Shown here one piece after another: positions 7,708-16,449 of a stretch of 64,000 bases of DNA. Position 1 is the first letter of the stretch; each line of letters starts with the position of its first letter. The DNA comes from Rathayibacter rhapontici. Its GTDB lineage: Bacteria > Actinomycetota > Actinomycetes > Actinomycetales > Microbacteriaceae. The notes beneath the pieces were generated by a model. The model searched no databases, was not told the DNA's origin, and worked only from the letters and a program-made list of their open reading frames with translations. The stretch is from the NCBI RefSeq assembly GCF_001995175.1, contig NZ_MUKN01000002.1, positions 62,001 through 126,000 of the forward strand. The letters run 5' to 3'. The translations under genes and the position numbers were made by a program.

Positions 7708-8545
7708 ACGCCCAGTGCGCTCATGAACGGCACGGCGTCGACCGCCTCGCCGTCGACGCGGGTCTCGAAGTGCAGGTGGCAGCCGGAGGAGGCGCCCGTG
7801 GATCCGAGCAGCGCGACCACGTCGCCCGCCTCGACCACGTCGCCGACGCCGACGAGCAGCTCGCTGTTGTGGGCGTAGCCGGTCTCGATGCCGCCGCCGT
7901 TGTCGATCAGGACCCAGTTGCCGTAGGTGCCGAAGTAGCGGGACTCCTCGACGACGCCGCCGGAGGCCGCGACGACCGGCGTGCCGCAGGCCGCGGCGAG
8001 GTCGGTGCCCTTGTGGAACAGGTTGACGCCCGACACGGGCGCGTCCGGGCGGGGGCCGTAGCTGCTGCTGATGCGGCCCGAGACCGGGACGACCCAGATG
8101 CCGGAGCGTCGTCGGCCGCTGCGGTCGACTCGCCGGCCCCGGCCGTGATGGCGTCGAGGGAGGCGACCGGCACGAGGACCTCGGGCTTCGCCTCCGCGGC
8201 GAACGCGTCGCGGGTCACGGTGTGCTGCACGGCACCGGCGGCGACGAAGCTCTGCGGGCGGGCGGCCGCGACGGCGCTCGCCGTGTCGCGGGCGAGCTCG
8301 GAGTCGGGGGCGCCCGGCGTGGCGAACGCGGGCATCGTCGTGGTGACCGCGATGCCGACGACGAACGACATCGCCGCCATCGCCGAGGCGCGGGGCCTGG
8401 TCGGACGGCGCGGGGCGCGACGCGACGCGGTGCGCTGCGCCTCCTGCTGGGCGCGCAGCTGCCTCCGGGTCGGGAGGGCGGCGGAGCTGTCGGTCTGCTC
8501 GACTCCCCGGGGGGAGGGGGTCGGGGCGAGATCGGAGTGGTGCAT
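7695..8545 (-). pseudogene. M23 family metallopeptidase (one-base frameshift near 8106)
   Basis: A secreted peptidoglycan endopeptidase of the LytM/M23 type. The N-terminal part (from ATG 8545) has a basic region and a membrane/signal segment, SFVVGIAVTTTMPAFATP. The catalytic part is read in another frame: WVVPVSGRISSSYGPR, then FHKGTDLA (metal ligands His and Asp) and HLHFE near the C-terminus. The frames join at about 8106 if one C is added to GACGACGCTCC, giving SGIWVVPVSG as expected for the family; the length then becomes 283 residues. I take this as a probable sequencing error. The start is uncertain because no good ribosome binding site precedes 8545. Confidence 0.75.
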
Positions 8546-8749
8546 GCAGTCAGAGTTTCCGGGTCGTGCGCCGCGCGGGGATGCGCGCAGCTGGGGCGGG
8601 GAACCGTCGGGCGCGGGGGTGACCCGGGCCGTACGACCCTCCAGAGTACCCGGGATGCTCCGGAACGCACCTGGGAGACTGCTCACCGATCGGGGCGAGC
8701 AGTCAAGCCCCCTCGCGCGGGCTCGCACTTCCGGCCGTCGTGTGCGGTG

Positions 8750-9118
8750 TCAGTCGTCGGCGCCCGCCGGCTCCCAGAGCTGGATCCGATTGCCCTCGGG
8801 GTCGTGCAGATCGGCGAACCGGCCGTTCGGGTAGTGCTCCGGATCGACCACGACCGCCGTCCCCGAGGCGCGGAGCTGCTCGACCATCGCGTCGAGACTC
8901 CGCACGCGGAAGTTCACAGCCCATCCGGTCGGCCCGAGGTGCTCCGAGCCGATCGGCATCGGCGCGAGCACGGTCGCCCCGGACTCCTGGCGCCAGGACG
9001 AGACTCCGTAGGAGGTCGGCGGCTCGTCGACGCCGAGGTTCTCGGCGTACCAGCGCCCGAGTGCCGCGGGATCGCGTGCGGCGAAGAAGAGGCCGCCGAT
9101 CCCCGTGACCCTCTCCAC
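8750..9118 (-). CDS. VOC/glyoxalase-like protein
   Basis: 122 residues from GTG 9118. A single vicinal-oxygen-chelate fold with the usual pattern IGGLFFAARDPAALGRWYAENLGV at the start and FADLHDPEGNRIQLWEP at the end. This group includes bleomycin-resistance-like and glyoxalase proteins; the substrate is unknown. The start was chosen because the family begins just before GIGGLFF. The ribosome binding site is weak, and translation may be coupled to the small membrane-protein gene whose stop lies 8 bases upstream. Confidence 0.75.
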   Translation of the reverse strand: MERVTGIGGLFFAARDPAALGRWYAENLGVDEPPTSYGVSSWRQESGATVLAPMPIGSEHLGPTGWAVNFRVRSLDAMVEQLRASGTAVVVDPEHYPNGRFADLHDPEGNRIQLWEPAGADD

Positions 9119-9126
9119 GGTCGCGC

Positions 9127-9288
9127 CTAGCCCGCCGTGAAGGCCAGGAGGGCGACGACTCCGCCGACGACGACGGCGACCCCGGTGCCCAGGCGCCACC
9201 ACATCCAGCGGTCGCGCCTCGGGCCGCGCATCGGCCGCCGCTGCGCGGCCTTGCCGAAGAAGCCCGTGGGATCCGGTTGAAAAGCCAT
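9127..9288 (-). CDS. small single-pass membrane protein (53 residues)
   Basis: A 54-codon frame starts at ATG 9288 with GGAGG five to nine bases upstream. The N-terminal half is basic and Arg/Trp-rich (RDRWMWWRLG). It is followed by one hydrophobic helix, GVAVVVGGVVALLAFTAG, ending at the stop. The topology is probably cytoplasmic N-terminus with a C-terminal membrane anchor. No family is recognised. It lies directly upstream of the VOC gene and is probably cotranscribed. Confidence 0.65.
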   Translation of the reverse strand: MAFQPDPTGFFGKAAQRRPMRGPRRDRWMWWRLGTGVAVVVGGVVALLAFTAG

Positions 9289-9357
9289 GCCTCCAGACTG
9301 CCCGGCGCTGCCGCGGGGCGGACGGCATTCGAACGGGACTCCCAGACGGCGGCGGGG

Positions 9358-9732
9358 CTATCGCGGTGCCGCTGAGGAGTCGTTCTGCGCCCAGAGGGCG
9401 CGGAGGACGGCGATGACGTCGTCGAGGGGGACGCCGGCCTGCTCGCTCGCCTCGGCCAGAGCGCGGATCCGCTCGATGACGGCCTGCGGGGCACGGGAGG
9501 CGCCGGGGGCGACCCGGGTGCCGGCGGCGGTGCGGGTGACGACGAGGCCGTCCTGTTCGAGAGCCCGGTACGCCTTGGCCGCGGTGGCCTGAGCCACTGC
9601 GTAGTCGCGCGCGGTCTGCCGGACCGTGGGGAGGCGCTCTCCGTCTCCGAGGAGCCCGGATCGGATCGCTCCGCGGTACAGCTCGGCGATCTCCTCCGCC
9701 GAATTCGGGCCCGACGCGGTCGGCGGAGTCAC
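9358..9732 (-). CDS. GntR family regulator, short (YtrA-like) type
   Basis: 124 residues from GTG 9732. It has an N-terminal winged HTH of the GntR type (IRSGLLGDGERLPTVRQTAR; AVAQATAAKAYRALEQDGLV) and a short helical C-terminus of about 45 residues, the size typical of the YtrA subfamily that regulates adjacent transporter or membrane-protein operons. The start overlaps the stop of the upstream membrane-protein gene by 4 bases (GTGA), so the two form one unit. A palindrome with direct repeats upstream of that unit (10781-10815) is the likely autoregulatory operator. Confidence 0.85.
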   Translation of the reverse strand: MTPPTASGPNSAEEIAELYRGAIRSGLLGDGERLPTVRQTARDYAVAQATAAKAYRALEQDGLVVTRTAAGTRVAPGASRAPQAVIERIRALAEASEQAGVPLDDVIAVLRALWAQNDSSAAPR

Positions 9733-10739
9733 CGCACGGCTCCGGTGATCTCCGGTGCGGTGGCGGCTGCGGTGCGACGCCCCGCCCGCAGCGTGTCCAC
9801 CGCGATCCGGAGCGTCAGGGCGACCCCGGCGCCCTGCAGCACGTACCCCGTGAGGTTCAGCGGTTGGGCGATCGCCCGGTATCCGCCGGTGACGAAGAGG
9901 GTCGTGGTGGAGGCGTCGTCGGAGACCGGCTGCTCCTGCACTCCGACCGTCGACAGACCGGACGTGCCCACGTGCATGAGCACGGCGCCGAGCGTGGCGA
10001 CGAGCCCGGCGAGCAGGACGAGGACGAGCAGTCGCGCGGCCGCCTCCCGATCCGCCGTCACGCTCGGCGCGGTCGAGCGCGAGGCGAGGGCGCGATTGGC
10101 GTCGGCGCGGAGGGCGAGGACGAGCACCGCGCAGGCGAGGCCGAGGACGACGACGGTGGCGGCGTGGTTCGGCCAGCCCGCGCCGGGCACGTAGCCGAAT
10201 CCGTTGAAGCTCATGTAGATCGGGAGGGTCGTGTAGGCGGGCACCTGGCCGAAGAACGGGCCCGCGGCCGGTGCGGAGACGGCGATCGCGATCTGCCATC
10301 CGATGACGATCAGGGTCGCGGCCGCGCAGACGGCGGCCCCGAGGAGGAGGCGCGACGGTGCGAAGGCGAGCCACGAGCGCATCGGGGCGATGGCGCGTCC
10401 GCCGGGGGCGGGCAGCGGAGATCGGCTCAGGGCGGCGCCGGCGATCGCCACGACGACGGCCGCGGTGAGCAGTGGCAGAGGGCGCCGCCACCAGCCGTCG
10501 TAGCCGGACGCGTCCCAGGTCGCCGCCGCCAGGGAGCTGGCGACCGTCGCTGCGACGACGACCAGGAGCGGCCCGACCGCGCCCGTCCACACGAGAGCGG
10601 ACCGGCGGTACCCGACCTGGGGGAGCGAGACGATTCGGCGCGGGAGGAGCCAGGAGAGGGCGAACAGGGCGAGTCCGAACGTCAGCGCCACCTCCAGCGG
10701 CAGAGCGTTCTTGATCGTCAACAGGGTCGTCAGCAGCAC
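9729..10739 (-). CDS. polytopic membrane protein in operon with GntR regulator
   Basis: About 336 residues with eight or so hydrophobic segments and few charged loops. No transport or enzyme motif is evident, and the family is not recognised. The start GTG 10739 is preferred over GTG 10751 because GGAGG lies five bases in front of it. The C-terminal half holds a longer polar loop with VGTSGLSTVGVQEQPVS. Its stop overlaps the start of the YtrA-like GntR gene, so the regulator probably controls it. By analogy with other YtrA operons it may take part in envelope stress or antimicrobial resistance, but no ATPase gene is present. Confidence 0.7.
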   Translation of the reverse strand: MLLTTLLTIKNALPLEVALTFGLALFALSWLLPRRIVSLPQVGYRRSALVWTGAVGPLLVVVAATVASSLAAATWDASGYDGWWRRPLPLLTAAVVVAIAGAALSRSPLPAPGGRAIAPMRSWLAFAPSRLLLGAAVCAAATLIVIGWQIAIAVSAPAAGPFFGQVPAYTTLPIYMSFNGFGYVPGAGWPNHAATVVVLGLACAVLVLALRADANRALASRSTAPSVTADREAAARLLVLVLLAGLVATLGAVLMHVGTSGLSTVGVQEQPVSDDASTTTLFVTGGYRAIAQPLNLTGYVLQGAGVALTLRIAVDTLRAGRRTAAATAPEITGAVR

Positions 10740-10780
10740 GGCGGCCTCCACCGGTCGGGACGGGCTCGGGGGGAGCGCCG

Positions 10781-10815
10781 CTTGTGCTGCGAAAGTAGCA
10801 CAGACTTGTGCTGCG
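10781..10815. promoter_or_regulatory. candidate GntR operator
   Basis: An inverted repeat TGTGCT-N8-AGCACA (10783-10802) overlaps two copies of CTTGTGCTGCG (10781-10791 and 10805-10815) spaced 24 bases apart. It lies about 45 bases upstream of the membrane-protein/GntR operon start. Position and symmetry fit an autoregulatory operator; binding is inferred. Confidence 0.55.
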
Positions 10816-10887
10816 GTGGCAGATCAAAAGGGATGGACGCGACAGTGCGGCCCCTGCCGTTCCGCCGAGGGTCCGGCAGTCGCGAGC

Positions 10888-11549
10888 TCAGTCGCCCCAG
10901 GGGCTGTCGTCGCGCCAGGGGGCGAGGTCCACCTCGTTGCCCTCGGGATCGGCGAGCGTCCACCAGTCCGGGGCGTGGTCGTCGTCGGTCACCCTGCCGC
11001 CCGCGGCGAGGGCGGCGGCGATCCTCGACTCGACGACGTCGCGCGGGACGTAGAGGTCGAGATGGACGGTGTTGCGCTCGGCGCGCGGGGCATCGATCCG
11101 CTGGATCCAGACGTTCGGCCCGAGGCCGCGCAGGTCGGCCGCGTCCGCGTCCTCGCGGGTCGAGTAGCCCAGCACGGCGGCCCAAAAGGCCCGCACGGCG
11201 TCGACGTCGACCGCGTCGATCGCGATCTGCAGGCTCTGCACTGCCGACGGGTCGGCGACCAGCCCGAGCTCCTGCGCCGCGGAGGAGATCCGGCCGGCCA
11301 GCTCGGCGTCGCGGCGGCTGAGGTCGCCCACGTCGTGGCTGATCAGGCGCACGCCGACACCGCCGAAGCGCAGATCGACGTCCGGATGGTGGTCGGCCTC
11401 GTCGGCGAGGGCGGCGACCGCGGCGACGAGAGCGGCTCCGCGGGCGAAGGAGCCGGTGGGGAACCAGGCGCGGGCGCGTCCCCGACGACGCGCCAGCCCT
11501 CGGTGCCGGGCGTCGCGCGGAAGGTGCGGGGGGAGATCCGATCGCTCAT
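10888..11549 (-). pseudogene. pterin-4a-carbinolamine dehydratase-like/VOC fusion (frameshift near 11477)
   Basis: The start ATG 11549 reads MSDRISPRTFRATPGTEGWR, then the frame shifts and continues as ARAWFPTGSFARGAALV. The N-terminal about 95 residues match the 4a-hydroxytetrahydrobiopterin dehydratase fold, with DEADHHPDVDLRFGGVGVRL. Residues about 105-220 are a VOC domain ending in PDWWTLADPEGNEVDLAPW. This two-domain arrangement is common in actinobacteria; the VOC part is of unknown function. Adding one G in GACGCGCCC at about 11477 restores 220 residues with VVGDGARAWF at the junction. A sequencing error is likely. Confidence 0.75.
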
Positions 11550-11673
11550 GCGGCAGTTCTACGCCGACCCGCGCCCGGCCGCCAGCGCCGGATCGCCCAG
11601 GCGCCGCACGGGCCCGGCTCGGTACTTTAGGAGGACCACGGCCGATCGGGGCCGACGAGCGGAGGGCGACACC

Positions 11674-12051
11674 ATGGCGCAGACCAACGGGAACGACAAG
11701 GCGGCTCAGAAGCGGGCCAAGAAGGCCCTGAAGAAGGCCGAGAAGTCGGTCCGCGCAGCCCACGAGGCCGTCCGCGACTCGAGCAAGAAGCTGCGCAAGA
11801 AGGCCCGCAAGCTCGCGGAGCAGACCGAGAAGCTGCGCCGCCGGCAGGAGAAGGACGCCAAGAAGGCGGCCGCCGCCGAGCGGGGGGCGCAGCCGAGCGA
11901 GCCGAAGCACGCGGCGCCGGTCGCCGACCCGAGCACGACCCCCGACCTCACTCCGCCGCTGCCGAGCGTGCCCCACCAGGACGAGCCCGTCGTCGACTCC
12001 GACCCGGAGCACACGCCGGACCTCACTCCGCCGCTGCCCTCCGGTCACTGA
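11674..12051 (+). CDS. lysine-rich coiled-coil protein with Pro-rich repeats
   Basis: 125 residues. GGAGGG lies eight bases before ATG 11674. Residues about 8-75 are a highly basic Lys/Ala helix (QKRAKKALKKAEKSVR) resembling histone-H1-like tails or a coiled coil. The C-terminal 50 residues are acidic and Pro-rich, with two copies of TPDLTPPLPS. No signal or membrane segment is present. The function is unknown; nucleic-acid binding by the basic part is a guess. Confidence 0.65.
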   Translation: MAQTNGNDKAAQKRAKKALKKAEKSVRAAHEAVRDSSKKLRKKARKLAEQTEKLRRRQEKDAKKAAAAERGAQPSEPKHAAPVADPSTTPDLTPPLPSVPHQDEPVVDSDPEHTPDLTPPLPSGH

Positions 12052-12067
12052 CGGCGCGACCTCGGTC

Positions 12068-12105
12068 GAGCGCTCCTCCGCCGCGATCGTGCGCGAGGAG
12101 CGCTC
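12068..12105 (+). terminator. hairpin terminator after the lysine-rich protein gene
   Basis: A perfect 11-base stem, GAGCGCTCCTC (12068-12078) with GAGGAGCGCTC (12095-12105), begins 16 bases after the stop codon. There is no T-tract. Confidence 0.55.
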
Positions 12106-12208
12106 CCGACCGGTGTCCGGCAGCCCGCTCGCCCGGTGAAAGTGAATAGCCGGTAAATACATTCGGGGACCCTGCCACGGGGGCTTCGGATCGGCGCATC
12201 ATTCCTGC

Positions 12209-13417
12209 GTGGATCCCCTCGTTCTGCTCGTCCTGGTCGTCGTCACCGCACTCGCCTTCGATTTCACCAACGGCTTCCACGACACCGCGAACGCGATGGC
12301 CACGTCCATCGCGACGGGTGCGCTGAAGCCGAAGGTCGCCGTCGCGCTCTCCGCGTCCCTCAACCTGGTGGGCGCGTTCCTCAGCATCGAGGTGGCGCTG
12401 ACCGTCACCAACGCCGTGGTCAAGATCCAGGACTCGTCCGGCGCGCCGGACCCGGCGCTGCTCGAGGGCGGCGGATCCGCTCTGCTGCTGATCGTGCTCG
12501 CGGGCCTCATCGGCGGCATCGTCTGGAACCTGCTGACCTGGCTGCTGGGGCTCCCGTCGAGCTCGTCGCACGCCCTCTTCGGCGGGCTGATCGGCTCGAC
12601 GCTCGCCGGCCTCGGCATGGACGGCGTGAACTGGGCGGGCGACGGCTCGAAGCTCGACGGCGTCGTCGGCAAGGTGATCCTGCCGGCGCTGATGTCGCCC
12701 GTGCTCGCGGGAGCGGTCGCGGCGATCGGCACCTGGCTGGTCTTCACGGTGATCGGGAACCTGGCCTCGACGAGCCTCGACCGCGGCTTCCGGATCGGCC
12801 AGATCGGCAGCGCCTCCCTGGTCTCGCTCGCGCACGGCACCAACGACGCGCAGAAGACGATGGGAGTGATCACGCTGGCGCTGATCGCGGCCGGCGGATG
12901 GAGCGACACGGCGTCGGTGCCGTTCTGGGTCAAGCTCAGCTGCGCCCTCGCCATCTCGCTCGGCACGTACCTCGGCGGCTGGCGCATCATCCGCACGGTC
13001 GGCAAGGGCCTCGTCGAGATCGACACCCCGCAGGGCATGGCGGCCGAGAGCTCGTCGGCCGCGGTGATCCTCGCCTCCAGCCACCTCGGCTTCGCCCTCT
13101 CGACCACCCACGTCGCGACCGGCTCGATCCTCGGCTCGGGCGTCGGCCGCCCCGGCGCCCAGGTGCGCTGGCGCGTGGCGCTGCGGATGGTGATCGCGTG
13201 GGTGATCACGCTGCCCGCCGCCGGTCTCGTCGGCGCGGTCATGTGGTGGATCGGCCACCTCGCTGGAGGGGCGCTCGGCGGACTGCTGATGACGGCGGTC
13301 CTCGTCGCGGTCGCGCTCCTCATCTACCTCCGCTCGCGCCGCGACGCGATCGGCTCGCACAACGTCAACGACGAGTGGCAGGACGCCCGCCGCTCGCCCC
13401 AGCCCACCGACGCCTGA
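12209..13417 (+). CDS. pit: low-affinity inorganic phosphate transporter, PiT family
   Basis: 402 residues from GTG 12209. A membrane symporter for phosphate (as metal phosphate) with about ten hydrophobic segments and the two PiT signatures: FDFTNGFHDTANAMATS near the N-terminus and AHGTNDAQKTMGV in the middle, plus a repeat-type SSSHALFGG. No ribosome binding site is visible within 15 bases, so the mRNA may be leaderless. An AT-rich stretch (12138-12165) upstream is a likely promoter area. The two following genes overlap or nearly abut it and mirror the mycobacterial pitA neighbourhood (a small membrane protein and a DUF3349 protein). Confidence 0.92.
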   Translation: MDPLVLLVLVVVTALAFDFTNGFHDTANAMATSIATGALKPKVAVALSASLNLVGAFLSIEVALTVTNAVVKIQDSSGAPDPALLEGGGSALLLIVLAGLIGGIVWNLLTWLLGLPSSSSHALFGGLIGSTLAGLGMDGVNWAGDGSKLDGVVGKVILPALMSPVLAGAVAAIGTWLVFTVIGNLASTSLDRGFRIGQIGSASLVSLAHGTNDAQKTMGVITLALIAAGGWSDTASVPFWVKLSCALAISLGTYLGGWRIIRTVGKGLVEIDTPQGMAAESSSAAVILASSHLGFALSTTHVATGSILGSGVGRPGAQVRWRVALRMVIAWVITLPAAGLVGAVMWWIGHLAGGALGGLLMTAVLVAVALLIYLRSRRDAIGSHNVNDEWQDARRSPQPTDA

Positions 13418-13428
13418 GGAGTCGCACC

Positions 13429-13719
13429 GTGCTCGCACTGTTCTTCGAGGCCGCCGGTCAGGTGGCCGTGGTCGCCGTCCTGCTCGGGGCCGGCCTGCCC
13501 GTCCTCTTCGCCCTCGGCGTGCGCTCCTTCGCGGTCGCCGGCGGCGTCTCGGGGGAGAGGCCGCGCCTCCCCGTGCCGCTGCTGCGCGCGATCGGAGTCG
13601 CCTGCTTCGCGATCGTGGTGCTCGCGGTGGTCGTGGGGCTGAGCGTGATCCTCGCGACCGGCTTCGGCCAGGAGGTCGACTTCTCGCACGGAGTCCCCGT
13701 CTTCGTCCCGAAGGACTGA
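13429..13719 (+). CDS. small two-helix membrane protein of the pit operon
   Basis: 96 residues from GTG 13429, with GAGGAG eight bases upstream. Two membrane helices (about residues 6-34 and 50-75) are separated by a short basic loop. A protein of this size sits between pitA and a DUF3349 gene in mycobacteria, so it is probably an accessory protein of the phosphate transporter. Twelve bases separate it from pit and two from the next gene. Confidence 0.75.
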   Translation: MLALFFEAAGQVAVVAVLLGAGLPVLFALGVRSFAVAGGVSGERPRLPVPLLRAIGVACFAIVVLAVVVGLSVILATGFGQEVDFSHGVPVFVPKD

Positions 13720-13721
13720 GC

Positions 13722-14345
13722 ATGAGCGAGCAGACGGCATCGGGACCCGTCGCCCGCGTCGTGGGCTGGCTGCGGGCCGGCTATCCGACGGGGGTGCCCG
13801 AGCAGGACTACGTGCCGCTGCTGGGGATCCTCCGCCGCAGCCTCACCGCGGACGAGGTCGAGCAGGTGGTCGAGCGCCTGGCGCTCGACGCGGCGCGGGC
13901 CGATGCGGACGGCGTGCCCCTCGACCGCGCGCAGCTGCGGCACCGCATCGAGGAGCTCCTCATGGGGCCCGCCCTGCCGGAGGACCTGGTGCGGGTCTCG
14001 GTCCGCCTCGCGAGCGCGGGCTGGCCGCTGGGGATCCCGGAGGAGGACGCGCCGCAGGCGGGCCTCGTCGCGCGGATCGTCCGCTGGCTGCGCGCGGGCT
14101 ACCCGGCCGGTCTGCCCGACCAGGACTTCATCCCGCTCGTCGCGCTGCTGCGCCGCCGGCTCACCGACGACGAGGTGGCGGAGGTCGGCGCCCGCCTGGC
14201 CGCCGAGGGCGCCCTGCCCGCGAGCCGGATCGACGTCGCCGCGGAGATCGCCCGCGTCACCTCGGAGCTGCCCTCGGACGAGGACGTCGAGCGGGTGCGC
14301 CGCTCGCTCGCGGAGCGCGGCTGGCCGGAGGACTTCCCGGGTTGA
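13722..14345 (+). CDS. tandem DUF3349 protein
   Basis: 207 residues containing two copies of a DUF3349-like domain: residues about 8-100 (VVGWLRAGYPTGVPEQDYVPLLGIL) and about 112-205 (IVRWLRAGYPAGLPDQDFIPLVALL), each ending in a W-P-hydrophobic-P-like turn. DUF3349 proteins are normally single-domain and about 100 residues long; here the domain is duplicated within one polypeptide. The function is unknown but the domain travels with pit genes in actinobacteria. Two hairpins follow the gene. Confidence 0.8.
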   Translation: MSEQTASGPVARVVGWLRAGYPTGVPEQDYVPLLGILRRSLTADEVEQVVERLALDAARADADGVPLDRAQLRHRIEELLMGPALPEDLVRVSVRLASAGWPLGIPEEDAPQAGLVARIVRWLRAGYPAGLPDQDFIPLVALLRRRLTDDEVAEVGARLAAEGALPASRIDVAAEIARVTSELPSDEDVERVRRSLAERGWPEDFPG

Positions 14346-14422
14346 GGGTCAGCACGGCGATCCCTCCTCGAGAAGGAGTGCCGTCGCTCGACTCCTCGAC
14401 CGCGACGGAGCGCCGCTCACGG

Positions 14423-14498
14423 CGTTCGCAACCGAGGAGGAGACGGCGGTTCCGACTCCCCGGGGCGCTCGAAGCGCTCCCACCCTCGGTTGCGAGCG
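14423..14498. terminator. long hairpin A between convergent genes
   Basis: Arms CGTTCGCAACCGAGG (14423-14437) and CCTCGGTTGCGAGCG (14484-14498) pair over 14 of 15 positions around a 46-base loop. It sits between the convergent DUF3349 and MBL genes next to a second, similar element, and is probably a bidirectional transcription end. See also 59495-59606 and 63591-63666. Confidence 0.5.
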
Positions 14499-14505
14499 GA
14501 TCTAC

Positions 14506-14578
14506 CCGCAGAAGTAAGGCCGGCAGCCTCGATTCCGGCGGATTCCCCCGGCTCCGCGCGCTCAGCCTTCTTCTGCGG
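14506..14578. terminator. long hairpin B between convergent genes
   Basis: Arms CCGCAGAAGTAAGG (14506-14519) and CCTTCTTCTGCGG (14566-14578) pair with one bulge. The motif GCAGAAG.AAGG recurs in the element at 63591. It is placed immediately after hairpin A. Confidence 0.5.
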
Positions 14579-14613
14579 CTCCTGTCCGCCCGAGCCGACC
14601 AAGCGAGCGGCGC

Positions 14614-15408
14614 TCAGTCGAGCAGCACCCGCGACGGGTACGCGTCGTGGCTGAAGCAGAGGGTGATGCCGGAGGCCTCGAGGCGCAGCAGCTGCTCGGA
14701 GGTGCGGTGGTGCGCTGCGGGGTCGTCGCTGATGAGGCGGGGGAGCGGTCGCAGGCGGTCGGACCACTCCAGGAACTCGCGGCCCCAGGCGGCGTCGCCG
14801 GCGATCAGGAACCGGCCCTCCACGAGCACGCCCAGATGGCCGAGGGCGTGCCCGGGCAGCGGGGTGACGACGCAGCGGCCGTCGCCGAAGAGGTCGAATC
14901 CGCTCACCCCGGCGACCTGCACCACCGGCTGGTCGTCGACGACGAGGCGCTCGGAGTCGGCGAACCATGGCGGGATCAGGCCGGCGAAGACGCCGTCGGT
15001 GACGCGGCTCCGCTCGATCCTCTGCAGCTGACCGCGCGAGAGGACGAGCGTCGCGTCGGGGAAGTACCGCAGGCCGCCCACGTGATCGGGGTGGAGGTGC
15101 GTGAGGACGGCGAACTCGATGTCGCCGGGCTCGAGGCCCTCGGAGCGCAGCCGGGCGTCGACCGTCTCGGCCGGAGTGACGCGCGCCGGCAGGATCCGAC
15201 GGTAGAGGGCGCCGACGGGGCCGGTGCCGGCGAAGGACGGCGGGTAGCCGGTGTCGACGAGCACGCGGCGGCCGCTGGGGTGCGTGTAGAGGAAGACCGC
15301 CGAGGGGAAGGTGCGGCGGGGCAGGCCCTCGCCGCGGAACACGCGGGACAGCGGGAAGGTCGTGTCTCCGCACGCGAAGACGCGCAGGGCGGGTTCGCGC
15401 TCAGGCAC
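14614..15408 (-). CDS. metallo-beta-lactamase fold hydrolase
   Basis: 264 residues. The metal-binding motif is THLHPDHVGG (HLHPDH about residues 104-109), with further ligands at PGHALGH and GDAAW. The overall layout resembles N-acyl-homoserine-lactonase or thioesterase-type MBL proteins. The start ATG 15408 overlaps the end of the epimerase gene by 8 bases. The operon partners (epimerase, glycosyltransferase) and the divergent FabH-like ketosynthase suggest a hydrolytic step such as thioester or ester cleavage in lipid biosynthesis. Quorum-quenching activity is an alternative. Confidence 0.8.
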   Translation of the reverse strand: MPEREPALRVFACGDTTFPLSRVFRGEGLPRRTFPSAVFLYTHPSGRRVLVDTGYPPSFAGTGPVGALYRRILPARVTPAETVDARLRSEGLEPGDIEFAVLTHLHPDHVGGLRYFPDATLVLSRGQLQRIERSRVTDGVFAGLIPPWFADSERLVVDDQPVVQVAGVSGFDLFGDGRCVVTPLPGHALGHLGVLVEGRFLIAGDAAWGREFLEWSDRLRPLPRLISDDPAAHHRTSEQLLRLEASGITLCFSHDAYPSRVLLD

Positions 15409-16449
15409 GGGACGCGGCCCGGTAGTGCTCGCCGACGCGGCGGATGCCCTCGGCGAGCGGCACGACGGGCTCGTAGCCCAGCTCGGCGCGGGCGCGCGAG
15501 ATGTCGAGGGTCTGCGCGTAGGCGAGGGTCGCGACGGTGTAGCGGGTGAAGGGCGGTTCGGCGCGGCCGGGCAGCCGGGCGTGGATGCGCTCGAGGACCT
15601 CGGCGAGTGCGGTCAGGAGGCGCAGGTCGACGGTGAGGAAGCGCGGCTCCTCGCCCATCGCGGCGAAGAACGCACGGAGCAGTCGCCGAACGGGGTCGGC
15701 TCGCCGTTGGTGATGTTGTAGACGCTGCCGTCCGCGTGCTCGGTACCGGCGGCGAGGACCAGTGCGCGGGCGGCGTTCTCGACGCAGGTCACGTCGACCA
15801 TGTTGCGCCCGCCGTCGAAGAGCGGGATGCCGCGGCGCCGGTTCGCGGCCACGAAGCGGGGGATCAGGCTCGGATCGCCGACCCCGATGAGGCCGCGGGG
15901 GCGCAGGATCACGAGCTCGCGGATCCGGCCCTCGGCGAGCGCCCGCTGCAGCAGGCGCTCGGCCTCGATCTTGCTGCGGATGTAGAGGCTCATCCGGCTG
16001 GCGGGGTCGAACTCGTCCTCGCGCACCAGGTGCTGGTGGCGGCGGGCGGAGTAGATGCTGGGCGAGGAGACGAAGACGAGGCGCGGGATGCCGACGCGCT
16101 CGGCGAGGCCGATCATCGCCTCCGTGCCGTCGATGTTCGCCTCGCGGAAGTCGCGCCACCGCCCCCACGGGCTCGACAGTGCGGCGGAGTGGACGAGCAC
16201 GTCGGCGCGCACGGGCAGAGTGGCGAGGTCGGCCAGGTCGGCGGCGATCGTCTCGGCGCCGTCGGCGGCGAGGCGCTCGAGGGCCGGGAGGCTGCGGCCG
16301 GCGGCGATCACCTCGTCGCCCTCGGCGAGGAACGCGCGCACGGCGTGGCCGCCGAGGAAGCCCGTGGCGCCGGTGACGAGGACGCGGCGGGGCGTCCGCG
16401 GCTCGGCGGGCGTCGAGGGCTCGGCGGGCTTCCGCGGCTCAGCGGACAT
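15401..16449 (-). pseudogene. NAD-dependent epimerase/dehydratase, OleD/3beta-HSD-like (frameshift near 15682)
   Basis: An extended SDR. The N-terminal Rossmann motif is VTGATGFLGG (about residues 22-31), the active-site region holds SSPSIYS with Tyr and a later YIRSK lysine, and ILRPRGLIGVGD is typical of 3beta-hydroxysteroid dehydrogenase and OleD relatives. The frame breaks at about 15682 in GGCGACTGCTC. One added C gives FGDLLRAFFAAMGEEPR and 349 residues. A short Pro/Ala/Glu repeat (AEP..PAEP) forms the N-terminal tail. It overlaps the glycosyltransferase stop by 11 bases and the MBL start by 8, so all three are one operon. Confidence 0.8.

Noticed and set aside
12135-12147. PHO-box-like direct repeat GGTGAAAGTGAAT upstream of pit
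   Set aside because: Two GTGAA units fit the idea of PhoP control, but spacing and flanks do not match the known actinobacterial PHO box well enough to call a site.
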